DNA of 64,000 bases from Ursus arctos. Its lineage: Eukaryota; Chordata; Mammalia; Carnivora; Ursidae. Under the pieces are notes generated by a model. The model was not told where the DNA came from and searched no databases. It saw only the letters and a list, made by a program, of their open reading frames with translations. The position numbers were made by a program, and so were the translations under genes. Of the stretch, positions 38,580 through 50,500 are shown in pieces. The stretch covers positions 14,600,501 to 14,664,500 of the forward strand of contig NW_026623008.1 in assembly GCF_023065955.2 (NCBI RefSeq), read 5' to 3'. Every line of letters begins with the position of its first letter. The first letter of the stretch is position 1.

Positions 38580-41500
38580 CTGTGATGCGCTGTGGAGAAG
38601 GGGGCAGAGCAGCCAGTGAGCCAGGGGGACACGGGGATGGGGAGCCCGCCCCACCCCACCCAGCCGGAGGTCTGGTCCCACAGCTGGGCCCCCAGACGGT
38701 CTGGGCCCGGAGCTCGGAGTTCTGGAGACTCAGACTCCGGCAGCCCCGGATCTTGAGCCGGACAGGCCTGCACTCGGGGCCCAGCTGCGTGCAAGTGTGA
38801 CGTCGGGGAGCGTCAGTTTCCTCATCGGCAGCATGGGCGCAGTGCCAGGTCCTCAACTGACGTTCATTTGTTTCCGGTGCTATTTTTCCCTCCTGGTCCT
38901 CAACTCTACTGAATTCCGCCTCCTCAACAGTCTCAACGTAGAACTGAGATTTGCTTTTCGTGGCTATTTTATTAAAAGCTCCGTGGCCTTTGATTTTGCT
39001 TTTAGAAATGGAAGAACGAGGGGCACCGGGGTGGCTCAGTCAGTTAAGCGTCCCACTCTTGGTTTAGGGCTCAGGCTCCTTGCTCAGTGGGGAGTCTGCC
39101 TAAGCCTCTCCCTCCCTCTGCCCCTCCCCCTGTGCTCTCAGGCTCTCGCTCAAAGACAGAAAATCTTAACAAAAAATGGAAGAACAAAGTGATTGTCACT
39201 CTTGCTTTTAAAAGTGTTCTGCTTCTGTGGCCCTGTGTGCCCCTTCTGTGGCCCTGTCAGCCACCCTACTGGCATCTGCGGAAGCTGGTGAGCCCCCGAG
39301 CCAGACCCGGGCAGCCCATGCCAGGACACCCAGCTGTGTGCCGCAGGCCTGCCGTGCTCGGGGGAGGCAGAGGAACCGAACACGGCGGCTCTGCGCCAGG
39401 AGACGAAGGGGGACAGGAAGAGGGAGTCTGGGCACGGAGCACATGCCATGTGCCAGGCGCTGGACTGGGCCGCTCCCCCCCTCACCTCCCCCAACCCTGG
39501 GAGGTAGGCATATCTCAGCGGACGGCCGAGGGAACTGAGGCTCAGGGGTGGGAAGGGGTTCTCAACCCGGGCCTGACTCCAGTCCACCCATCATCATGCC
39601 TCTCCCGCTCGGCAGAGGGCCGGGAGGGACTCTCCCCGGGAGGGGCCGGAGGGCAGGAGGCGGGCAGGGCACTCACGGAGGCTCTTCTTGGGGTCCGTGC
39701 TGAGGATCTGGCTGGCTCGCCTGGACCGGAAGTAGTTACTGGCAATGTTTTCACTGTCGCTGCGGCTGAGCAGCAGCTTGTAGCGGTCTTCTTCCTGCTG
39801 AGAGGCCGGATCCTCGATGGGTCAAGACCCCTTGTTTGTACAGTTCTCACCTCTGCAAGCCTGGTGGGGTGGGGGCCGCCCTGAGCCTCCCGGCCCCCGC
39901 TGTGGACCCTACTCCTGGGGTGGGATCCAGGCAGCTCAGGGCAGGAGAGTCACAGCTCCGGCCAAGCCTATGCCACCCCCCTTCCTTGGGATGGGAAGTG
40001 CCTTGCTCTCCGGTACCACATAGCCCAAACCCATCACGACATATTCATAGAATATGAATACAGGACTCAGCCCACGGGCACAATCAGAGTCATCAGAACT
40101 GGAATCCCCAACTCTCCTCACCAAAGACTGATTTTTCACCACTGTAATGGCCTTGTTTGCTTCAGCCTGAGTCTGCCTTCAGGGACCACCCTTCTCCCCC
40201 TCGACGTGGTCCTGGCGAGGCCATCGTTCACAGTGCCCTAACACCACCTCTCCTTCTCGCCCACCTGTGACCCAGACTGAACCAGCCACAGAAACAGATC
40301 TTCCGGACAGAGTCCCTGGTCCAATGGCAGCCCCTGACCCAGGCAGAGCTCATCAGAATCTCTCCACAAGTGTTGGTTTAGGGTGTGGTAAGAGACTGGG
40401 TCTCCTCCTCTGGGATCACCAGCGGCCGGCAGCCACCCTCCCTGCCGCGTAGAGAGCACCTGCCTGAGTCCGGAGCTAGCCTTGCAGGGGAAGCCTAACG
40501 GACAAGTAAAGCAGCACACAGAACGGTGTGCTTACAGGAAGTTTCCTGACCTCCGCCTGCGGGAGGTATATCTCTGTTGTCATAGAAACAACAGAGGTAG
40601 GAGAGCAAAGGAACTTCAGAAGCCCTATTACTGTTTCGTGGATCCTCGAGGGCCCTTTGGTCCGAGGATACCAGCAAGGGCGCAGGGAACCAGAATGTAC
40701 GGGCCCGGCGCCTGGGCTTGAAGACCACCTCCTGTCCTTCGCCAGCAAGAAGGGCTACCTTGCACCACCTACTTGCCCTCTGGTCTCTAGGACCCTAAGT
40801 GCCTTGGCGTGAGGGCCAGAGCCGGGGGAGGGGCCGACAGAGTGACACCGGAAAGATCCAGGCTCAGCCTCCTGCTTTGATCCTCAGGTGGGGTGAAAGT
40901 ATGATGCTGACCCGCAAGCCCTCCCCTGCCCCAGCTCCCCTCACCTCACCCCCTCCCAGAGGCCTTACCGTGCCTGGTTCCCCGTTGTCTGCTGCAGAGC
41001 TTTTGCGGACTGCCTTGTTCTGTGGCCCTGTTGGAACTGCTATGAGAAACACAAGCTGAAGTCACTGCTGCCTGGTCCCTCGTCTGTGGGCCAGAGGGCC
41101 AGGGCAGGCAGCAGCACTCTCCGGAGCCGAGGCCAAGGGACGACTTTGGGACACAGACAATAGGAGGGCTCCGATGCCAAAGCAGCCATTCCCCTGCTTC
41201 CTGCAGCACAGCAGGCCTGTGGAGGCAGGGGAAACCCTGCCGACCCCTGCATTTGGGAAATGGAGATGGCTGGGCTCCCCGCCTTCCCGCAGGGGGACTG
41301 TCCATCCCTAAACTCAGAGAAGCAGGACCGGAAGGAACATTCTCTGACCAGGGGTGCTCCCAACTGTGAGGCCGGAGACCGTGGGACCTGAGACTCAGCG
41401 GGGGTGGAAGGGCCTTCAAGACCACCTCACCCAACCCCTTCTTTGTGAAGATCTGGGACCAAGGCCCAGAGAGAAACAGTGACCTTCATAAGGTCACACA

Positions 41501-44500
41501 GAAATCAGTGGCGAAAGCAGGTGAACCCGTTTCTATCCCTGGTCCTACGACTCACTGCTCTGACTGGCCTCTGCTTCAGTCACTTATTCCGAGGTTCCAT
41601 CTTCTCGGATGTAAAAGGTGTGATCATGTTTGCCTGCCCCAAGGCTGTTGGGGGAGGTAATGAACGATGACCGTGACAGTGATCAGACGGAGCATGTGCC
41701 GGGCATGGCGCGAGGGGTTCACACGCAGGAACACACGCTAAGCCACCCAGCGATCTTTACGGAAGGTGCAGTTACTAATCCCCATTTCACAGATGAGGAC
41801 ACTGAGGCCCAAAGAGGCCACACAGGGAGCGGTGGAGCCAGAATTCCAACCCACATCTGTCTGACTCCAGAACACCCTACTTCTGTTTCAGGCCCCCGCC
41901 ATCTTGGAGCCCCAGGCCCTCCCCCCAGCTGCTGCACCCACAGCCAGCAAGGCCGGGGCCCCGGCTCCAGGTCACCGTGCAGGAGGGCAAGCTGCGTGGA
42001 GGAGGCCCGAGGGGACAGCCGAGTGCCTGACCTACTGGGAGGCTGGTTTTCAGGATGATGGGCTCGGGGATCTTCCAGAAGCCACTATCCTCGTCCCAGC
42101 AGGACTCGCGCCGTATCTTCTCCAGGTTGCTGTAGTTGCAGTCCCGCCGGATGAGGGGCTGCACCTGCTCCAGCAGCTGCTGGAAGAGCATGGAGTCCCG
42201 CTCCTGCCGGCGGATGGTGGCCAAGTAATCGATCTTCTCCAGCTGGAACTCTGACTGCAGGTCTTTGATCTCCACCTCTGCCGCCCGGAGCTGGAAGCAA
42301 GGGGTCACGAGCTGAGTCGCCGTCCGGCCGCCCTCCGCACCCACTGCCTGCGCCTCACCCGCCCGTCTACCCGCGCCGGCCTCCCACCTGCCCACCCCCC
42401 TCCCCGGCACTAAATGAGCACTGACTGTGTCCACAGCCCTGCAGAAAACAGGAAAAGAACCCGCTCATCAGCCCCCCACCTCCCACCATGCCGACCCCCG
42501 GGGACAATCCCCCCCACACACATTTTATCCAGGAGCCCCTGGGAAGGCTCCACACATAACACTGGGGTCACCACGTCCTAAACGGTGTCAGAAAATTGTA
42601 TAAATCCTTTTCCTGAGAGGAGCGGAGGCATTAACTCTCAGGCTCTGCAGCGCTCGCTCTCCCGTGGCCACGGTCAAGTTACCATGTGACAGACATCGGA
42701 CTGAAGGGCAGAGCCAGCCTGATTTGACCGTGGACTCCGCGCTTTTGCGATCTCCTACCTGGGTCTGCAGGGTGACTCCCAGCTGCAGCGGTAAAGCGTG
42801 CTCTCCCCCAGCCCCAAGACCCCTGGGTGCACAGTCTGTTTCCTCAAAGGGCAGTTTGATGAGTAAAGAAGGATGTTTTAGGTTCATGGGAATGGTCATC
42901 ACCTGTAACCAGGTGAGAACAGAGGCTACCTGGTAGGACACACGTGGGCAGTTAATGGATGGTAGACACGTGGTGTTAATGGCAAGAAGATTTGTCTATT
43001 TTCATACATCTGGAACCCTTCATGGTGACTTTTGTAGCAGATTCACTGAGCTCTAATTCCCACGTCATACAATTCACCCATTTAACAGGTACAATTCAGT
43101 GGTTTTTAGTACATTCCGAGTAGTGCGGCTATCAGCTCTGCCAGTTTGTAAACATCTCATGATCCAAAAATAAACCCCACCCCCACAGGTACTCATCCTC
43201 CACTTCTCCCCAACCCCCAGCGCCAGGCGACTGCCGATCCACTTTCTGTCTCTCCAGATTCGCTTATGCCGGAGATTCCATGTCACGATATAGAATCTTG
43301 TGTGTGGCTTCTTGCACTTAACACAGTGTTTTCAGGGTCCATCCATGCTGGAGCATGTGTCAGGACTTCCTTTTCTTTTTTCTAAAGATTTATTTATTTA
43401 TTCAAGAGAGACAGAGGGGAGGGGCAGAGGGAGAGGGAGAGAATCTCAAGCAGACTCCAGGCTGAGCACAGAGCCCGACACGGGGCTCGATCTCGTGACC
43501 CTGAGATCACGACCTGAGCCGAAACCAAGACTCGGATGCTTAAATGACGTAGCCTGTGCCACCCAGGCGCCCCTCTAAATGGTAGTTCTGCATTGCACAT
43601 CTGCATTTCCCTGGTGGCCAGTGTTGTTGGTCACTGTTTCTTGCGCTTATTGGCCATCTGTTTATCTTCTTTGGAGAATTGTCTGTTCAGATCCTTTGCC
43701 CATTTTTAAATTGGATTAATTTGTCTTTTTATTCTTAAGTTGTAAGCGTTGTTTACATATTCTGGATATAAGCACTTCATTGTGATATGTGATCTGCAAA
43801 TATTTTCTCTCATTCTATGGGCTGTATTCTCTCATTCCTGATCCTTTGCAGCATAAAAGTCTCCATTTTGATTAAGTCCAAGGTATCTATTTTTTTCCTT
43901 TGTTGTTTGTGCTTTTGGTATCATACCTAAGAAAGCAATGTCTAATTTATCTTTTTAAAGATTTTATTTATTTACTTGAGAAAAAGTGAGGGAGAGAGAG
44001 TGAGAGTGAGAGAGCACAGAGAAAGAGGGAGAGGCAGGCTCCCCGCTGAGCAGGGAGTCCGACCTGGGGCTCGATCCCAGGGCCCTGGGATCATGACCTG
44101 AGCCAAAGGGAGCTGCTTAACTGACTGAGCCACCCAGGCGTCCCAGCAATGTCCAATTTAAGGTAACAAAGATTTACACCTTTGAGTTTTATAGTTTTAG
44201 CTCTTACATTTAGTGTTTTGGATCCATTTTGAATTAATCTGTGTATATGGTGTAAGGTTGGGGTTCAACATCATTCTTTGCCATACGGACATCTAGTTGT
44301 CCCAACACCATTTATTGAAGACCGTCCTTTCTCCACTGAATAACCTTGGCTCCCTTGTTGAAAATCAACTGACTATAAGCATGAAGGTTATTTATGGGCT
44401 CTCAATTCCATGCCATTGATCTCTATGACTGTCTTTATACCAGTACCACGCAGTCTGGATTACTGTAACTTTGTAGTAAGTTTTGAAATCAGGAAGTGTG

Positions 44501-47500
44501 GGGCGCCTGGGTAACGCATTTGTTAAGTGTCTGCCTTCGGCTCAGGGCGTGATCCCGGCGTTCCGGGATCGAGCCCCACATCGGGCTCCTCTGCTAGGAG
44601 CCTGCTTCTTCCTCTCCCACTCCCCCTGCTTGTGTTCCCTCTCTCGCTGGCTGTCTCTCTGTCACATAAATAAATAAAATCTTTTAAAAAAAATTTCGAA
44701 ATCAGGAAGTGTGAATCCTCCAACTTTGTTCTTTTCAAAGTTGTTTTGGCTCTTCTGTCCCTTCAATTTCCGTAGGAACTTTAGGGTCAGCTTGTCCGTT
44801 GCTGCAAAGAAGCCAGCTGGGACTTTGATAGTGATCGCCTTGAATCTGTAGATCAGTTCGGGAAGTATTGCCGCCTTATCAATACTAAGTCTTCCAATCC
44901 ATGAACATGGGTGTGTTTCCATTTATTTAGGTATTCTTAATCTCTTTCAACAACGTTTTATAGTTTTTGGAATATCAACCTTACACTTCCTTTGTTATTC
45001 CTAAGTATTTTATTCTTTTTTGATGTATTGCAAATAGAATTGTGTTTTTTTAGATGTTTATGGATATTATCCATTTTTATTTAAGTAGCGTCCATACTCA
45101 ATGTAGAGCTTGAACTCATGACCCTGAGATCGAGTCACATGCTCTATGGACTGAGCCAGCCAGGTGCCCCACGCAATTGTTTTCTTAATTTTATTTGTGG
45201 GTTGTTCATTGTAAGTACGTAGAAATACAATTGCTTTTTGCTTATTGATCTTGAATCCTGCAACCTTGCTGAAGTTGTTAATTGATTTTAGCAGTTAGGG
45301 CTTTTTTTTTTTTTTAGTGGGTTCCTTAGGTTTTTCTACCCAAAAGATCATGTCATCTGTAAATAGAAATGGTTTTATCTATTCCTTTCCAATCTCAGTG
45401 GCCTTTATTTCACTTTCTTGCCTAACTGCCCTAGCTAGAACCTCCAGCCCAACGTTGACTAGACGTGGTGAGAGCAGACATCCTTGTCTTGCTCCTAATC
45501 TTAGGGGGAAAGCGTTCAATCTTTCACCATTAAGTATGATATTATCTGTAGACATTTCATAGATGCCTTTTATCAGAATGAAGAGGCTCCCTTCTATTCC
45601 TTGTTTCCTGAGTGTTTTTATCATAACGGGTGTTAAATTTTTTCAAATACTTTTTTCTGCATCACTAAGATGATTATGTGGGTTTTGTCCTTTATTCTAT
45701 TGATATGGTATATTGCATTAATTGATTTTGGGATACTAAACCAACCTTGCACTCCTAGGATAAATCCCACTTTGGCATGATGTATAATTTGGTTTCCTAG
45801 TATTTTGTGGAGCATTTTGTGTTTATATTCATAAGAAATATTAGTCTGTAGGGCACCTGGGTGGCTCAGTCGGTTAAGCATCTGCCTTCGGCTCAGGTTA
45901 TGATCCCAGGGTCCTGGGGTCGAGTCCCGGATCAGGCTCCCCACTCTGCCAGGAACCTGTTTCTCCCTCTCCCTCTGCCTGCTGCTCCCCCTGCTTGTGG
46001 TCTCTCTCACTTTCTTTCTCTCTCAAATAAATAAATAAAATCTTAAGATAAAAGAAATACTGGTTTATAGTTTTCCTGGTATGTCATTGTATGGTTTTGT
46101 TATCAGGTGATATGGGCCCCATAGAATAAGTTAAGAAGTGTTCCCTTTTACTTCACAATTATTTTTTAAAAATATTTTTTAAAGCCAATAGGCTTCATTT
46201 TACAAATAAAATCCAGTGAGAAGACATAATGGAACAGGATACCTGGCAGAGGAAAGCAAATATCATAAAATATCTAGGTGTGAAATTAACAAGATATGTT
46301 CAAAACCTATGAGAGGAAATTTATAAAATACTCTTGAGTGACACAAAAATTGGTCTTAATTAACAGAAGACATACCATGTTTGTGGACAGAAAAATCCAA
46401 CCTCATGAGGGTATCATCAAGCTAATGTATAGATATAATGTGATTCCCCAAAAAATTCCACCAACTTTTTTTCTTTACTTCTCTCCCTTTTTTACTTTTG
46501 CACTAGCCCTGTTGTTTCTATAGTTCATTTTGTAAAAAACAAACAAACAAGAAAGAATATCCAGGAAAAACCTGGAATAGAAAATCATTGACAGAGGGCA
46601 CCTGGGTGGCTCAGTCGTTAAGCGTCTGCCTTCAGCTCAGGTCATGATCCCAGGGTACTGGGATCGAACCCCGCATCGGGGTCCCTGCTGGCGGGAAGCC
46701 TGCTTCTCCCTCTCACACTCCCCCTGCTGGTGTTCCCTCTCTCACGGTCTCTCTGTCCAAAAAATAAATAAAATCTTAAAAAAAAAAAAAAGAAAAAAGA
46801 AAGAAAGAAAATCACTGATAGAGAATTAGCCCTATAAAATTATAAAACTTATTAAAAAGCCCCTAAATTTCTAATAAAATGGTTGGCACTGGTACATGAA
46901 TAGACAGAGCAAGAGAAATGAATAGAAAAATCAGAACTACATCTCAGTGCTTACAGAACTTTAGCATACGATCAAGGCAGCAGCTGACGTTCGTGGAGAA
47001 TAAATGGGCTTTCCGAGAACCGGTGCTAGGAAACAAGGAGAGCCGTGTGGAACGGATAGAATGGAATGAGCGCCTCACCCAGGCACCAGGATAAAAATCA
47101 AGTTAATCAGATTTAAATGCAAAAAAGAAAGAAAGATGGGGCGCCTGGGTGGCTCAGTCAGTTAAGCGTCAACTCTCGATTTCAGTCCAGGTCACGATCC
47201 CACAGTCATGAGACTGAGTCCCGCATCGGGCTCCTCGCTCAGCGGGGAGTCGGCTTGAGATTCTCTCTCTCCCTCTCCTTCCCCCAACTCACTCTCTCTC
47301 TATCTGCCTAAAAAAAAATTACAATAAATAATAAAAATAAAAGCAAGCAAGAAGCTATATGAGTTCTAGAAGGAGGCATAAACTCAGAATCTCCACGCAA
47401 TAATAAAAAGTTGATCACTGGACAAACTTCAAAAAATTCTTTTGTATGGCAAACATACCATAAAGCGTGTAAAAAGACAAATGAAACGGGAACAAAAACA

Positions 47501-50500
47501 TTTCCAACTTACTTCACAGATGAAGAAACTGGCCACAGACCAAGGAATATTAATATTCCTGATGTAAATTACAATACTTCTGCTCTAAAAAGCTTCTACG
47601 AGTGGAGAGGGGAAAGGAAGCAGCAGCCTACCAGAAAAATGGGCAAAAGATGTGAACCCAGTTCAGAGGGAAAGAACTGCCATCATCCCTAAAACACATG
47701 AAAAGAAATCTCAGCCTTGCTCAATAGTAAGAAAGACGCAAACCGGCGAGGCTACCCGAAAGCATGCTCGCACGTGCTAGTGGAAAGGCAAAAGGATTCT
47801 CCCCGCGGAGCAGAAATTGGCAACAGCCCAAATCACACATGCGTTTCCTCTGTCCCAGCTGGAGGAATCAATTCCAAAGAAACCGACCCCAAATCCGAAA
47901 GTAGTGTGTGTACAGACTACTCACTACAGAGCTCTTTGTCACAGCAAAAGACTAGGGACAACCCAAATGTCCATCAAGAGAGAGCTGCCGGGATGGCCCC
48001 CCGGGTGGCCCAGTTGGTTAAGTGTCTGACTCTTGATCTCAGCTCAGGTCTTGATCTCAGGGCGGTGAGTCCAAGCCCCAATGTGGGCTTGGGAAAAGAA
48101 AAAAAGAGAGCGAGCGAGCTGCTGTTGGAATAAACAATGACACACCCGTGTGATGGAGTGCCGCGAGGAATGAGGAATATTTCTCGAGACTGTTACCGAG
48201 CGACCTCCAGGATGTATCGTTGGGTGAAAAAAGTCTAGGTGGAGGAAAGTGTGTTTGTAGCTACTTTGACCTAAGAAGGGAGACTATGTAGGTGTGTGGG
48301 TAGCAGATTTGTACACACACATATGTTTGCTTCTATTAAAACAAGAAAGTTGGGGCGCCTGGTGGCTCAGTCGGTTAAGCATGTGCCTTTGGCTCAGGTC
48401 ATGATCCCAGGGTCCTGGGGTCGAGCACCACGTCAGGCTCCCTGCTCAGCGGGGGCCTGCTTCTCCCTCTGCCTGCTGCTCCTCCTCCCTGCTCGTGCTC
48501 TCTCCCAAACAAACAAAAGTTCTAGATACCTGGGGATAACGGCAGCTACCCAAATCTGAATCATTCCAGGGAGACCCTCTGAAACAGCACACAGAACCAG
48601 GAGAGAAAATGAAACCAGCCTCCGCCCAGCCTACACCAGCGGGTCTGCAATACCAGAAGCCCAGCAGCCAGCTGGTGGGCCGCCCCACGGCGGGGATGAG
48701 TGGAAAGCACCCAGCAAAGTGTGGAAGGGCCTCCGGAGGGGAAGGTGCTGGAAGGCAGATAACATCTCTCCCCAAAAGAGAAAGCCCCACTCTGAGTAGG
48801 AAAATACTGACGATAGATCGGATACTTAGAAATCAATGGAAGAGACCGGAATGTGGGTTGGTCTCTGCAAGACAGAGTCTCTGCAAGTCTCTGGAGAGAC
48901 CGAGGGGTTAGTCTCTGCAAGGCATTGCTTCTGGAGGGTGTTTATCAGTGGGAGACCCCTTGAGGTGCAAATAAAAGGCCTGCAGAAACAAGAGAAAATC
49001 AAGAAAGACACACTGACCCCTCCCACCGAGAGAGAGAGAGAGAGGGAACCCAAAAGTGAGAGCAAAATCTGGAAGGCAAGGTCTCAACCCCTATGATTCC
49101 CACCCCTTGGTACGTGCCCATGACTATGTTCTCTTACAGCAAAAAGCACTTTGCAAATGGAATTAAGGTTATTAAACCGTTGACTTTAAAACAGGGGATT
49201 ATCCTGGATCATCTGGTAAACCCAGTATAACCACACGGGGCCTTACGGGAGGGGCGCAGAGACCCCGGCAGAGGACAGGGGTTAGAAGAGATGCTTCAGG
49301 GGCGCCTGGGTGGTTCGGTCATTAAGCGTCTGCCTTCGGCTCAGGGCGTGATCCCGGCGTTATGGGATCGAGCCCCACATCAGGCTCCTCCGCTGGGAGC
49401 CTGCTTCTTCCTCTCCCACTCCCCCTGCTTGTGTTCCCTCTCTCGCTGGCTGTCTCTCTTTCTGTCAAATAAATAAAATCTTAAAAAAAAAAAAAAAAGA
49501 AGAAGAAGAAGAGATGCTTCAGACGAAGGAGACAGGAGCAGAGTCAGAGAGCTGAAGCCTAGGAGGGGCTGGCCCTGGGCGTCTCTAAGGGGGGCCAGGG
49601 TGCTCGCTTCGGCAGCACATATATTCTAAGGGGGGCCAGGAGGTAGGAAAGGCAGGCAGTCTCTAGAAATAGAATGACCCCCAGCGGACAGCCAGCAAGG
49701 CCATGCAAACCTCAGTCCTACAACCACATAGGACTAAATCCTGTCAACAACCTGAATGACCCTGGAAGAAATGGATTCTTCCCTAGAATCTCTGAAGGAA
49801 ATGCAGCCCTGCCAACACCTTGGTCTCAGCCGTATGGAATTCTAAGCAGAGGAACCAGTCATGCTGGAGCTGGACCCTGACCCACAGAACTGTGAGATAA
49901 TAAATTTGTGTTATTTTAGGCAACTCTATTTGCGGTGAGAGGCTAACTACCACAGCAGTAGGGGGCAATCTGTTTAACACTGCACTTCACTATAGGAACA
50001 GAAGAGCGTGCTGTTGACTGAGCAAAACCGGCCAGCCGCCCGAACCCTCACCTCTGCTTTCAGCTGGTCCCGAAAGTGTAGAAAAACCAGACACTGCAAA
50101 CTACACAGACAAGAGCAGAAGTAGCTAGTCAAAGCTGCTCTAGAAGCAGAAAATGAAAATCAAAGCATTTCAGCGGAAGAAAAACCCCCCAAAGCACGAG
50201 CACACAGAACCAAAACGTAGCCCAACATCCTGATGTGAATAAAATTTCCACCAATTCACACGTATGAACATTTCAAATCAGCAGTCCAAAATCCTTAGAG
50301 TGCAACTGGACCGAAATGAAGAAGGTGTAAAATGGGACATTAACTGAACTCCAGAAAGAATTTTTCAAAACTTAGGTGCATAGACCAAATTATGAGATAT
50401 CCCAGGAAGAACAAATTTAGCTGAAAACAAAAAGGGTATTAAGAACAAGCATGAAAATAGCCAAACACTACAGTGTTCGGAGTAGGAAAAGCATCAGCTT

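Larger units (their letters stand above)
43020..46190 (-). mobile_element. Old L1M element on minus strand, broken by nested SINEs
   Basis: Minus-strand L1 sequence in order: RT-region remnant at 45379-45624 ([30 protein letters not shown]), later ORF2 remnant at 44700-44922 ([13 protein letters not shown]), and further L1 sequence down to 43020. Many stops and frameshifts. Five SINEs are inserted in it. Confidence 0.8.
49090..49985 (+). mobile_element. MLT1-like LTR (ERVL-MaLR), split by two later insertions
   Basis: Left part has ccttggtacgtgcccatgac, aatggaattaaggttattaa and gattatcctggatcatctgg; right part has actgtgagataataaatttg and ends gaggctaactaccac, both typical of MLT1/MaLR LTRs. 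Interrupted by the SINE at 49300-49506 and by the U6 fragment at 49600-49624. Confidence 0.65.

Noticed and set aside
37947..38800. Long open frames on both strands over the KIF17 3' end
   Set aside because: GC-rich shadow frames across the 3' UTR, exon 15 and intron 14; only the KIF17 frame matches a known protein.
42028..42036. Donor CCA|gtaggt for KIF17 exon 12
   Set aside because: It leaves exon 12 in phase 0, which does not fit exon 13; the donor four bases later fits and gives SLPVV-type continuity.
49600..49640. A functional U6 snRNA gene
   Set aside because: Only the first 24 nt are present; no PSE/TATA promoter upstream and no remaining U6 body.
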